Positions 8,646 through 17,701 of a stretch of 56,122 bases of DNA are shown here, in pieces (position 1 is the stretch's first letter; every line of letters starts with the position of its first letter). Below the pieces are notes generated by a model. That model saw only the letters and a list, made by a program, of their open reading frames with translations, ran no database searches and was not told the DNA's origin. Both the position numbers and the translations under genes were made by a program. This DNA comes from CAUZFZ01 sp963579025 (lineage in GTDB: Bacteria > Planctomycetota > Planctomycetia > Planctomycetales > Planctomycetaceae): positions 1 to 56,122 of the forward strand of contig CAUZFZ010000051.1 of the NCBI GenBank assembly GCA_963579025.1, read 5' to 3'.

Positions 8646-9875
8646 ATGCAGACTCTTGCCGAATCAGAAGTGCGGCAGCGAATTGCTGAACGCCTTGACG
8701 TCTCCGACTTTGACGGCAAACGCGTGCTGCTCATTGTTCCCGATGCTACACGCACGGCACCGCTACCTCTGTTGTTCGACGCCGTACACGATCAGTTGGG
8801 CTCGCACGTCACGAGGCTCGACGTCCTCGTCGCACTGGGTACGCATCCGTCGATGCCCGAAGACGCCATCTGTCGATTACTTGGCATAACTGACGAGGAT
8901 CGTGCCGGCCGATTCAGCAATGTGGGTCTGTTCAATCATGAATGGGACAATCCCGATCGGCTGACGACAATTGGTCAGTTGACCGCGACCGATGTCGAAC
9001 AGATTTCGGATGGGCGACTGTCACTCGAAGTCCCGGTGCAGATCAACTCACGCATCTCCGACTACGACGTGTTGCTGGTACTTGGACCGGTGTTCCCGCA
9101 TGAGGTCGTGGGGTTCTCCGGCGGTAACAAGTACTTCTTCCCGGGGATTTCCGGACCGGAACTGCTCAACTTTTTCCATTGGCTGGGCGCGTTGATTACC
9201 AACGTCGGCATCATTGGTGTGAAGGACACACCGGTCCGCCGCGTGGTCAACAAAGCCGCGCGATTGATTCCAACAGATCGCCGCTGCCTGGCGTTTGTTG
9301 TGAACGGCAAGGCCGAGATTTACGACCTGTTCTACGGCACGCCGGAAGACGCATGGGAGTCCGCATCGGACATCTCGTCTCAGGTCCATATCGAGCGAGT
9401 GCCGCAGCCGTTCCAAACAGTTCTCTCGTGTGCTCCGCCGATGTACGACGAGTTGTGGGTTGCCGGCAAGTGCATGTACAAGCTCGAAGCCATCGTTGCC
9501 GACGGCGGCGAGCTGATCATCTACGCCCCGCACCTGAGTGAAATCTCGATCACCCACGGAACGCTGATTGAGGAAATTGGATACCACGTGCGGGATTATT
9601 TCACTCAACAGTGGGAACAGTTCAAGCACTACCCGTGGGGCATTCTGGCGCACTCAACTCACGTTCGCGGCACCGGAACGTTCGTGGACGGAGTCGAGAA
9701 GCCACGAGTCGGCGTCACGCTGGCTTCGCAGATTCCCGCTGATGTGTGTGCCCGCATCAATCTGGGCTACCGCGATCCGGATTCGATAGACGTCGAGTCA
9801 TACGCGGACCGCGAGGACGAAGGCATCCTGCTGGTGCGCAAGGCTGGCGAGCAGTTGTTCCGCCTCGAAGAGTAA
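8646..9875 (+). CDS. LarA-type nickel-pincer racemase/epimerase (lactate racemase family)
   Basis: Cytoplasmic enzyme of 409 residues in the LarA superfamily, which racemises or epimerises 2-hydroxy acids using a nickel-pincer nucleotide cofactor. The VPDATR motif (Arg36) and GTHPSM (His67) match the LarA N-terminal domain. His152 in FPHEVVGFSGG, Lys162 in GGNK and His178 show exactly the +10 and +16 spacing of the His174, Lys184 and His200 set described for Lactobacillus plantarum LarA. The cofactor-binding set therefore looks intact. GGAAGAG upstream of ATG 8646 supports the start. The cofactor genes larB, larC and larE are not in this window. The substrate may not be lactate, because the superfamily is diverse. 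The gene converges on the PLP enzyme, with 9 bases between the stops. Confidence 0.85.
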   Translation: MQTLAESEVRQRIAERLDVSDFDGKRVLLIVPDATRTAPLPLLFDAVHDQLGSHVTRLDVLVALGTHPSMPEDAICRLLGITDEDRAGRFSNVGLFNHEWDNPDRLTTIGQLTATDVEQISDGRLSLEVPVQINSRISDYDVLLVLGPVFPHEVVGFSGGNKYFFPGISGPELLNFFHWLGALITNVGIIGVKDTPVRRVVNKAARLIPTDRRCLAFVVNGKAEIYDLFYGTPEDAWESASDISSQVHIERVPQPFQTVLSCAPPMYDELWVAGKCMYKLEAIVADGGELIIYAPHLSEISITHGTLIEEIGYHVRDYFTQQWEQFKHYPWGILAHSTHVRGTGTFVDGVEKPRVGVTLASQIPADVCARINLGYRDPDSIDVESYADREDEGILLVRKAGEQLFRLEE

Positions 9876-9884
9876 CCTCGATCA

Positions 9885-10985
9885 CTACTGCAGCTTGCCA
9901 CGTCCAAGGATTGGCAGAATCTGCTCGAGAACGTCGTTGCGGAACGTATAGAACTGGTCGTGCAGAACGGTTGTGAAATCTGCATAGCCGACGACCAGCT
10001 CGACCTTGTCGCCGATTTTCCAGTTGCGTGATTCGCCGTCGAGTCGCACCTGACAATGTTCGGCGCTCAAGGCAACCGGTTCGGCATCCGGCCAGTCTTT
10101 CACGAGCGGCATCTGCGTATCGGGATGCAGCGTCTTGCGCCCACTGTCAAGAATCGCTCGATCCAGTGCGGGCCGGCTGACAACGGTCGCCAGCACGGTC
10201 AACGCGTAACCGAGCCCTTCGACTCCGCACTGCAGCCGATACATGGGGTCGGCGAAGATGCCACCACCCGCCTGCAGTTCGGTGATTCCGTCGCAGTCCG
10301 AAGTGATCTGATACGAACCCGTGCCGCCGGCACTGACGATCGAGCAGTTCAAGTCGTCGTTCAGCAGCATGTCGCGGCAATGACACAGGACCTCCATCGC
10401 CGCGTTGATCTTCTCTGTCTTTTCGTCCCGGTCCTCGACACGCAGCAGATGGCCTTCGTAGCCCATGATGCCAACCAGCTCGAGCCCGTCGAGCTTGTTG
10501 ATTCCCTGCGCGAGTTCCAGAGCGTCCGTCCCTGGCCGCACACCGACGCGATTCAGTCCGATATCGACTTCCAGAATGGCACGGCATTCCACACCACGTT
10601 CGCGACAGACCTCGGCCAGTGCTTCGGCCTGCGAGTAATGGTCCATCGCCACAATCGGGTCGGCACGTCGACACAACGCGGCAACGCGTTCCACTTTGGG
10701 ACGCCCGACGATCATGTTGGCAATCAGGATATCCTGGACACCGCCCGCGGCCATGACCTCAGCTTCGGACACTTTGGCGCACGTGACACCGATCGCTCCG
10801 GCCTCAAGCTGCTTCCAGGCGATCGCAGGCGTCTTGTGACACTTCTGATGCGGTCGCCAGTCCTTGCCACGCGACTGCATGAAGTCGGCCATTTTCGTGA
10901 TGTTCGATTCCATCACGTCCAGATCGATACACAGGATTGGTGTGTCAAGTTCCGACTTGTGCGTTCCGATTTGCGTTTGAGTCAC
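9885..10985 (-). CDS. DSD1/D-threonine-aldolase-like fold-type III PLP enzyme
   Basis: Cytoplasmic enzyme of 366 residues with an alanine-racemase-like N-terminal barrel. The PLP lysine is predicted as Lys48 in WRPHQKCHK, the family position. GAIGVTCAKVSEAEVM and DILIANMIVG follow as expected. In characterised D-serine dehydratases and D-threonine aldolases the metal site is His-x-Cys or His-x-Asp just before a TTV(N)LHD motif. Here the aligned residues are Tyr-Ala-Asp (VVGYADFTTVLHD), so the His ligand is missing. GTG 10985 is chosen because GAAGGA lies 7 nt upstream. A longer frame from 11075 would begin inside a palindromic repeat and is unlikely. Substrate unknown; D-amino-acid lyase, dehydratase or racemase are all possible. 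Confidence 0.75.
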   Translation of the reverse strand: MTQTQIGTHKSELDTPILCIDLDVMESNITKMADFMQSRGKDWRPHQKCHKTPAIAWKQLEAGAIGVTCAKVSEAEVMAAGGVQDILIANMIVGRPKVERVAALCRRADPIVAMDHYSQAEALAEVCRERGVECRAILEVDIGLNRVGVRPGTDALELAQGINKLDGLELVGIMGYEGHLLRVEDRDEKTEKINAAMEVLCHCRDMLLNDDLNCSIVSAGGTGSYQITSDCDGITELQAGGGIFADPMYRLQCGVEGLGYALTVLATVVSRPALDRAILDSGRKTLHPDTQMPLVKDWPDAEPVALSAEHCQVRLDGESRNWKIGDKVELVVGYADFTTVLHDQFYTFRNDVLEQILPILGRGKLQ

Positions 10986-11023
10986 TTCAGGTTCCTTCGG
11001 TGCCTGGTCGCACTGTAATAAAT

Positions 11024-11073
11024 GTCGCCTTTCGCCCCGCGAAAGTGCGTTCTTTCGCGGAGCGAAAGACGAC
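11024..11073. repeat. Palindromic REP-like element
   Basis: Inverted repeat with 22-base arms (11024-11045 and 11052-11073, two mismatches) around a 6-base loop. The core is CTTTCGC..CGCGAAAG. It lies just upstream of the PLP enzyme and resembles dispersed palindromes seen in planctomycete genomes. When translated it gives spurious FAPRK...SRGERR-like peptides, which explains an artefactual N-terminal extension of the neighbouring gene. Confidence 0.75.
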
Positions 11074-11102
11074 AATGGTGCCAGTTGTTGATTCGCCGGT
11101 AC

Positions 11103-11279
11103 TTAGTTTCGTCTCGTCCCCTGCAAGCCTGCTGTTACCAGGGCGATTCCACCCAGAATGGCATAGCCAGCTTTCCATGCTGTTCTACTGGCCCCGCTCA
11201 ACTCGCCGCTTGCTACGAATCCGTAAGTGCAGAAGACGGCGAGCAGCACGCAGCCGCCACTAATTCCCCAGCGCCACAT
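11103..11279 (-). CDS. Possible small two-helix membrane protein
   Basis: A 58-codon frame from ATG 11279 to TAA. The product starts MWRWGISGGCVLLAVFCTYG, has a short polar loop (SGELSGASRTAWKAG), a second hydrophobic helix (YAILGGIALVTAGL) and a basic end (GTRRN). The helix-loop-helix pattern, positive tail and position 62 bases downstream of the SEC-C/TPR gene on the same strand are reasons to list it. There is no strong ribosome binding site and no recognised family, so it could be chance. Confidence 0.4.
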   Translation of the reverse strand: MWRWGISGGCVLLAVFCTYGFVASGELSGASRTAWKAGYAILGGIALVTAGLQGTRRN

Positions 11280-11341
11280 ATGAACGACTCGATATCAGGC
11301 GATGGGCAAACACGCCGCGGACCGTATGGCTTCGACAAAGA

Positions 11342-13507
11342 TCATTGCCCCGGCAGCCAGAGCTTTGACTCTCCACCACCGGAGGCCGACGCAGCAACTG
11401 CCGGTGCTGGTGACGAATCGCCGGGCAACACCAGTCCGCTGGCTGATTCGCCCGGAATCGGAATGCTCAGCTCCTTAAGCACGGGCTCAATGGCTTCGCG
11501 GATGCCGGGCAGTTTTTCGCCGTAGAAATTCCACAGTCGATCGACCAGCCCCGGCAGTTCCTGATCATTGCGATTTTCGATGCGGAACTGAAACTCGCGC
11601 ATCGTCCAGTTCAACTGCTCTTCGAAGTTGTCCGCGTCACCTTCACTGCGTCCCTGAGCGATCCACTTCAGAGCTTCCTCACGACGCCCCATTTCCCGGC
11701 AGACCTGAGCGATCGATACCAGGAACTGATCACGCGTCATTGCCGTCAATTCATCCAGGTTGCGAATGCCGACTTCGCTCAACACCGCGTAGGCAAACGG
11801 CACGTGTCGGATCATCAGAGCTCGATTCACAATGTGATTGAGCTGGACTGTGGTCAACTCCGTCAGCGGCAGCCGATGCGACTGCATGATCGAGACGGAG
11901 TTCAGCACGGTATCCTCGTCGACCTCGAGCGGTTTTTCCGGTGCGATGTTCAGCGACTCACGCACCGCCTGCATGTCGACATACAGAACCGCGACATCAC
12001 TGACTGCTTCCAGAACATTCACGGCCGCGGCAAGATCGATTTTCAGTTCCGCATCTTCCATCGCCTCTCGGGGGGACTTCCCACCCAGACGACGCAAAGG
12101 TCGATTGCACCAGGTCTCCTGGACAAACTCGTGTGCATCTTTCGATGCATGCTCCCGTCGCTCGTTGATATCGATTCGCTTACCGAAGAACTTGCGCTCC
12201 TGGGTTGGCATCAATTCCATCAGGACAGTTCGCACTGCGTGTTCGGAATACAGCACGGGGTCGGTCTCATCTCCGCCTTCCGATTCCAGCGGCTCGATGT
12301 CATCCCCCAGCGCTTCTTCAATCAGGTCCATCACCAGGTCGCGTGCGTCGCTTTCCGGGGCGATGACGGAGAGAACTCCCTGCGAACCTGATTCCGATTG
12401 CAGTTCAAAGATCGACACCTCGGACTGAACTTTGGGCACGGTGTCTTCAGTGACAGGCTCGGAATCGCCCGGATGCGGGAACTCCAGAGCCAGATACCGT
12501 GCCACGACCTGGGGACCGGCCTCATCCTGCTCCGGCAGATCGTCCAGACGTTCCAGGCGATCAACATTGTCGAGCAGCGACAACGCGTGGGATGTCGACT
12601 TCAACTTGTAGCGGGCGGCGATGACCTCGCACTGCTCCTCGATCTCCGGCAGCTCCAGCAGTTGAGCCAGTGTCTCGCACTCCACAGCCTGCTCGTACTC
12701 GGGTGCCAGCTCGGCGGCCCTGTGCAGAGCATCGGCGGCTGCACTGTGATCAGTATCCCACGCCCGGCACAGTCCGATGTTCTTCCACAGTCCCCAGTCG
12801 TCCGGATTGACTTCCGTCAGCTTGTGGAACAGCTTGGCTGCGATTTCCCAGCACCCCAGCATCGACAGACGCACTGCATTGCGCAGGTCCTTCTGCGATT
12901 CCTCGGGCACGTCCGCAACTCCTGCCAGCGAGTGGCTGCCTCGCATCGGGTATGGGACTTCTGCCGCGCCGTCGATCTTCATCAGCTCGCGGATCAGCAG
13001 CTCGCGTTCTTCGGGGTCACCGGTCAGTCGCAAGGCAAGTGCGAGGTGCTCACGGGCCGACATGCTGCCCTGCCAGAACACCTCATCGGCAATCTGAGCC
13101 GCCAGCGATGCAACGACATCCGGCGACGTCTGAGCACACATCTGAAACGCGCGATGAATTTCCGGCTTGGCTTCATGAAAGCCGACGTCCATGAACCGCG
13201 CAAACGCCAGCAGTCCCGTGCCGTGACCGCTGTCCGGATTGCCCTTGAGGAAATCCCGCATGCAGCGTGCGGCTTCGTCGAATCGCGAGTTCTCCATCAA
13301 CAGCTGAGCGCGCGTGATCTCAACGATCGGAGCATCCGGGTTCTTCTCGGCCAGTCGGTCGAGCGACTTGAGCGCCTGGTCAGGCTGACCGGCTTCGTGC
13401 AGTCGGGCGACCTTGTCGAGTTGCCCCAGAACGGCACTGCAGCAGAACTTGATCTTCTTGCCGCTCCCACACGGGCAGGGCGAATAGACATCCGGTTGCG
13501 AAGCCAT
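11342..13507 (-). CDS. SEC-C zinc motif and tetratricopeptide repeat protein
   Basis: Cytoplasmic protein of 721 residues. Residues 11-23 (CPCGSGKKIKFCC) form a SEC-C zinc-binding motif like that at the C-terminus of SecA; here it is N-terminal. TPR-like helical pairs follow (LDKVARLHEAGQPDQALKSL; RFDEAARCMRDFLKGNP; LFHKLTEVNPDDWGLWKNIG), covering about residues 30-300. A long acidic middle section and a helical C-terminal half of unknown fold follow, ending in an Ala/Ser/Pro-rich tail. AGGAA 8 nt before ATG 13507 supports the start. SEC-C modules often bind ribosomes or other proteins. The specific role here is unknown. Confidence 0.8.
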   Translation of the reverse strand: MASQPDVYSPCPCGSGKKIKFCCSAVLGQLDKVARLHEAGQPDQALKSLDRLAEKNPDAPIVEITRAQLLMENSRFDEAARCMRDFLKGNPDSGHGTGLLAFARFMDVGFHEAKPEIHRAFQMCAQTSPDVVASLAAQIADEVFWQGSMSAREHLALALRLTGDPEERELLIRELMKIDGAAEVPYPMRGSHSLAGVADVPEESQKDLRNAVRLSMLGCWEIAAKLFHKLTEVNPDDWGLWKNIGLCRAWDTDHSAAADALHRAAELAPEYEQAVECETLAQLLELPEIEEQCEVIAARYKLKSTSHALSLLDNVDRLERLDDLPEQDEAGPQVVARYLALEFPHPGDSEPVTEDTVPKVQSEVSIFELQSESGSQGVLSVIAPESDARDLVMDLIEEALGDDIEPLESEGGDETDPVLYSEHAVRTVLMELMPTQERKFFGKRIDINERREHASKDAHEFVQETWCNRPLRRLGGKSPREAMEDAELKIDLAAAVNVLEAVSDVAVLYVDMQAVRESLNIAPEKPLEVDEDTVLNSVSIMQSHRLPLTELTTVQLNHIVNRALMIRHVPFAYAVLSEVGIRNLDELTAMTRDQFLVSIAQVCREMGRREEALKWIAQGRSEGDADNFEEQLNWTMREFQFRIENRNDQELPGLVDRLWNFYGEKLPGIREAIEPVLKELSIPIPGESASGLVLPGDSSPAPAVAASASGGGESKLWLPGQ

Positions 13508-13639
13508 CGGATACGTTCCTGAAAGCTGAATTATCGGCCTGCAGTCCGGACCTCGAACCGCGTTTGATCTGGGCGAATGAGGGATCGTAGGGGATCGGTT
13601 CCGGGTTGGACAGCATTTGCTTCTGACCGATTGACCTAC

Positions 13640-13675
13640 AAAAAAAGGACTCCGGCCGAATTCGACCGGAGTCCT
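13640..13675 (-). terminator. Rho-independent terminator of the dual protease gene
   Basis: 15-base arms (13646-13660 and 13661-13675, one mismatch; core AGGACTCCGG) are followed on the minus strand by a run of about seven T. It lies about 60 bases beyond the stop at 13733, so it ends transcription of the protease gene before the SEC-C/TPR gene. Confidence 0.85.
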
Positions 13676-13732
13676 CTCAGGAAAGTCACGACGACTGCCT
13701 GACCTGCAATGGCTGCGCTGAGTCAGCCCGGA

Positions 13733-16700
13733 TTACACGAGATTGACCAATGCTCCGATGTCCGACATGACACTGTCGACATCCGCCGTTTCGCTGGTGT
13801 CAACCGCGTCGGATTGCCCGTCGTCGCCCGTCACATCGGTCTCGTCCAGGTTGTCCGACGAACTGTCTGAGGAAGCCAGTGCGATCCACGCAGGATCTTC
13901 CGGTGTGTTGACCGGTTGTTCCTCAACAACTTCGACTCCACCGGACGTTGTCACGCCACGTCCCGTCGGTGCTACAACCGCGATCTCGTCTTCATGGTCA
14001 TGGTATTCACCTTCGTGAACCGTCTCCTCGCCATTCGGACCGACGTGAAGGTGCCTTCCCATGCCCCAGATAATCGCGTTCGCGCTGCGTGAACGTACGG
14101 TTGCCGGTGGCGTGTAAGCATCCGCTGCGGCCAGGTTGACGGTGTAACCCATGTCCTGCAGAGCACCAACTGTCACTCTGCTGATTGGATTGGCACCTCC
14201 GTTGAGGAATCCGGTCATCAACTCGTTGTCGAACACATCTTCGTCCCAGTGACCACCAGCCGTGCCGGGGCCACCGTCCTGTTCAATCGGCACCAACGCG
14301 TCGCCCGTGCCGAAAATCGCCTGGTATTGAGCAACAGCAGTCGAACCGTTGAAACCTGTCCCGGACACCAGACCGAGCTGCGACCAGATCGTTCCAATTC
14401 CCAGGACGTGTCCCATCTCATGCAGGATCACGTTGACCAGCCCCCCACTCGCTTCCAGGCTGTCCAGATCGGCCGAATCGAAGTTCATGTCGCCGCTGTA
14501 AGGCAGCAATGACCCGGGCCGAAGTCCATCCGGACCGGCTGATCCCAGGATTCCGCCAGGACCATCGATGTTTGGTGCACCAGCCGTGATGCGCACATCA
14601 TCGATCCCGTTAAAGTCGGGCAGGTCACCAGTGATGATCTGCGACCAGCGGTTAGCGGCTGTCGTAAACGCCGCTCGCTGAGACGCCGACATGTTGTTGT
14701 CAGTGAACACAACGTCGATCGAAAACGCCCCCGGATTTGGGTCGGGATCGGGATTCGGGTCGGGATCAGGCTGACTGGCGGTGAATGCGACCGTGACGGA
14801 GTACGCACCCGTACCACGATCGGCGTACGCGCCCGCCGTGACGTAGTACGTTCCGGCACTCAGACTGGATGCCAGACGACTGTTCAATGTTCCGCCCGAG
14901 TCGTCGTTCTGGCCAATCTGCTGTCCGTTCTCGTTGTAGACTCGCAGAAACGTGTCGATCTGGGTTGAGTTCAGACTGACCGTCAACGTACCGCTCTCCG
15001 CAAGGACGATACTGAACGCATCCCGGTCACCTGCCACTTCCAGCACACCACTGGCCGAACCGCCGCCATTGGTGAGTCCGATTGCAGTCGCTCCCGGAGC
15101 CGGCGTATTCGCGTGGTCATCCGTCGGTTCAGGATTCGGATCCGGGTCGGGGTTCGGATCAGGATCAGGATCAGGTTGAGCGGCGTTGAACGAGACCGAG
15201 ACGGCATAAGCACCCACGCCCCGGTCGGCGTAAGCGCCCGCGGTCGCGTAGTACGTTCCCGCGCCGACTTCGACGGACAGGCTGCTGTTCAGGGTCCCGT
15301 TCGAGTCGTCGTTCTGACTGACCAACTGCCCGTTCGAGTCGTAGAGCCGAAGAAACGTGTCGATTTCGCTCGAAGTCACACTGACTGACAGCGTGCCGGC
15401 TTCGCTCAGCACAAATCCGAACGCGTCCCGGTCTCCGGCGACTTCAAGCACTCCGCCAGCCGAGCCACTTCCGTTCGCCAACTGGATCACGGTCGCTCCC
15501 GGAGCGGGATCGTTTGCGTGATCGTCAGTCGGATCCGGGTTTGGATCGGGATCAGGATTTGGATCAGGGTCCGGGTTTGGATCAGGATCGGGATTCGGGT
15601 CAGGATCGACGACGATCGATTCGCCAATTTGGAATCCGTCGATGTTTCCCAGCGCACTGCCTGCGAAAACAAGTTCAGGCGACCACGTCCCCTGAGTCCG
15701 GGATGCCGTGCTGGTCGCTGTAAACGCAGCAATATCTGAATTGCCACCCTGCAAACCGGGAACACTGAAATTGCCGCGAGTCGATATGTTGAAGACTCCA
15801 CTGCCGTCGACATCAACGGCGTCAATCTTTTCAGCGCTGCCCCTCAGTCCCACATCACTGCCATCGAATTCGAGACTGAACGTCCCCCGGGTTGTTCCGC
15901 CGAGCTGATCCGGTGAAAAACGGACCAGATCCTGCGGTGCCACACGTCCGGTACCAGTCAGGTTAAAACCGCCGTTGAACGCTAGGATAATGTCGCCATT
16001 TTCCAGAACATCGACGCCTCGAATGTTGGCTCGCCCAAGGGTCAGGCCCACGTCACTGCCGTCCAGGAACATGGCCCACGCGCCGGCCGTGTCGTCACCC
16101 AGAGAATCCGGCGTAAACACCAGCAAGTCCTGGCGTGCTCCTCGCACACCTGGCACACGAACACCACCGTGGGTCGAAACGACGATGCGTCCGTCGTCCA
16201 GGATGGAAAATGCATCGACGTCTTCGCCGTTGGTGGTCAGGCCCACGTCACTGCCATCGAAGTACACCGAGTACTCAACCTCGCCTGTGTCGAACACCGT
16301 CGCCTGCACAATGTCCGAATCATCCACGTCGACCGTCGAGCCGTCAGATTCGTTCACAAGCTGCGTCGGATTGGCCGGCGAGAAATAGTAGACCTGAGCG
16401 TTCGCGCCAGGATCGGGATTCGGGTCAGGATCTGGATCCGGGTCAGGATTGGGATCGGGGTCAGGGGTCGGAGTGGCTGTGGCACTGGCAGTCAGATTCC
16501 ACGCACCATCGCCACCATCCCGGTACGAACCCACGGAGACGTAATACGTGCCCGCAGATAGCGTTGAACTCAACGAGCTGTTCAACGTCCCGTTCGAATC
16601 ATCGTTCTGCGCGACCAGTCCCCCTGCAGCATCGAACAGCCGCAGATATGTGTCGAACTCGCTCGAGTTGATGCTGACGGCCAGGGTGCCGTCCGTGGCG

Positions 16701-17701
16701 AGTTCCACTGCCAGAACGTCGCGGTCACCCGTCGTCTCCAGTGAACCCGACGCTGACCCACTACCCGACCCATCCAACTGGATCACAGTCGCTCCAGGTC
16801 CAGGCGAATTCTGATGATCGTCCGGGTTCGGATCCGGGTTCGGATCGGGGTCCGGGTTTGGGTCGGGATCAGGATCGGGATTCGGGTTCGAAACGCCGAC
16901 GACGGAATCGATCCAGTCCGCGTAAGCATCGACGCGTGTGTCGAACGAATGGTCGCCGATCCCTGCGTTCGCCTGGTCACCGCCAGAGGTGACGCCCGCC
17001 ACCTGAAACACACCGTTTACTTCAAGAAACGCCGGGCCGCCCGAGTCACCTGGTGCCGTATTACTTTCGCTGTTGTTGTCGAAGTCCCACTGAATCAGAG
17101 TCGAGCTGACCTGATCAATGGGAGTCGTGCCCACCCGCTTCGTTCCGAAATCTCCGTTGTGACCTGAGTCTCCCGTTCCACCACCTCCGAATCCAACCAG
17201 TGTCAGGAGTTCACCGACCTGCGGAGTACCACGGAAAATCTCGCTGGGAATTACGCCTGTGACGTCACGATCGAGTTCCATGATCGCGATGTCGTTCGTG
17301 CGATCGGTGCCGAATTCGTTGGGTCGATAATTGGGATGATTGTGAATGCGGACCGTCGAATACGTCTGTCCGTTGATCGTGAAGCGTCCGTTCGTGTTGC
17401 TGATGCCTTCGGTACAGTGAGCGGCAGTCAGCACGAATCTCGATCCGATCAGCGTGCCCGAGCAGTGAGGGCCTCGATTGTCGCCGACAAGTCCGACCGA
17501 GGAGAATTCGCCGGTTGGAGTCCCATTGACAATGCTGCCATTGATGAAGTCCGTGGGCGATGCTGCGTGCGTAAGCAGTACGCGTGTTTCGAGGGTTTCA
17601 AAGCGGTGAGCAGTCGCCTGACGCGGACGACGCCGACGTCCGGCCTGTCGAACCTGCTGCTGCACCCAGTTACTGAAGAAATTGCGCTTGCGGGAAATCA
17701 T
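13733..17701 (-). CDS. Secreted bifunctional protease: trypsin-like S1 domain plus metzincin-like HExxH domain
   Basis: Exported protein of 1,322 residues. The basic N-terminus carries FETLETRVLL (residues 34-43), a LEPR-XLL-like planctomycete motif. The trypsin-like domain has the full triad: His95 (LTAAHC), Asp137 (NDIAIMELD) and Ser220 (APGDSGGPA). Asp-Pro-Asn-Pro linkers then separate a PPC-type beta domain, a block with three DGSDVGL motifs (about 16,280-15,630), two more PPC-type domains, and a metalloprotease domain. The latter has HEMGHVLGIG (His1094, Glu1095, His1098) and a later GGHWDEDVF plus ELMTG, as in leishmanolysin/matrixin-like enzymes. An acidic Ser/Asp-rich tail ends the protein. 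GGGAGG 5 nt before ATG 17701 supports the start. Two catalytic protease domains in one chain is unusual. Substrates are unknown. Confidence 0.88.
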   Translation of the reverse strand: MISRKRNFFSNWVQQQVRQAGRRRRPRQATAHRFETLETRVLLTHAASPTDFINGSIVNGTPTGEFSSVGLVGDNRGPHCSGTLIGSRFVLTAAHCTEGISNTNGRFTINGQTYSTVRIHNHPNYRPNEFGTDRTNDIAIMELDRDVTGVIPSEIFRGTPQVGELLTLVGFGGGGTGDSGHNGDFGTKRVGTTPIDQVSSTLIQWDFDNNSESNTAPGDSGGPAFLEVNGVFQVAGVTSGGDQANAGIGDHSFDTRVDAYADWIDSVVGVSNPNPDPDPDPNPDPDPNPDPNPDDHQNSPGPGATVIQLDGSGSGSASGSLETTGDRDVLAVELATDGTLAVSINSSEFDTYLRLFDAAGGLVAQNDDSNGTLNSSLSSTLSAGTYYVSVGSYRDGGDGAWNLTASATATPTPDPDPNPDPDPDPDPNPDPGANAQVYYFSPANPTQLVNESDGSTVDVDDSDIVQATVFDTGEVEYSVYFDGSDVGLTTNGEDVDAFSILDDGRIVVSTHGGVRVPGVRGARQDLLVFTPDSLGDDTAGAWAMFLDGSDVGLTLGRANIRGVDVLENGDIILAFNGGFNLTGTGRVAPQDLVRFSPDQLGGTTRGTFSLEFDGSDVGLRGSAEKIDAVDVDGSGVFNISTRGNFSVPGLQGGNSDIAAFTATSTASRTQGTWSPELVFAGSALGNIDGFQIGESIVVDPDPNPDPDPNPDPDPNPDPDPNPDPTDDHANDPAPGATVIQLANGSGSAGGVLEVAGDRDAFGFVLSEAGTLSVSVTSSEIDTFLRLYDSNGQLVSQNDDSNGTLNSSLSVEVGAGTYYATAGAYADRGVGAYAVSVSFNAAQPDPDPDPNPDPDPNPEPTDDHANTPAPGATAIGLTNGGGSASGVLEVAGDRDAFSIVLAESGTLTVSLNSTQIDTFLRVYNENGQQIGQNDDSGGTLNSRLASSLSAGTYYVTAGAYADRGTGAYSVTVAFTASQPDPDPNPDPDPNPGAFSIDVVFTDNNMSASQRAAFTTAANRWSQIITGDLPDFNGIDDVRITAGAPNIDGPGGILGSAGPDGLRPGSLLPYSGDMNFDSADLDSLEASGGLVNVILHEMGHVLGIGTIWSQLGLVSGTGFNGSTAVAQYQAIFGTGDALVPIEQDGGPGTAGGHWDEDVFDNELMTGFLNGGANPISRVTVGALQDMGYTVNLAAADAYTPPATVRSRSANAIIWGMGRHLHVGPNGEETVHEGEYHDHEDEIAVVAPTGRGVTTSGGVEVVEEQPVNTPEDPAWIALASSDSSSDNLDETDVTGDDGQSDAVDTSETADVDSVMSDIGALVNLV

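Noticed and set aside
10056..11018. Plus-strand frame of 320 codons
   Set aside because: It lies opposite the PLP enzyme and carries no conserved motif.
10986..11075. N-terminal extension of the PLP enzyme to an ATG at 11075
   Set aside because: The extension is encoded by the palindromic repeat at 11024-11073, and the GTG at 10985 has a proper ribosome binding site.
12398..13522. Plus-strand frame of 374 codons
   Set aside because: It is antisense to the SEC-C/TPR gene, which has a motif, repeats and a ribosome binding site.
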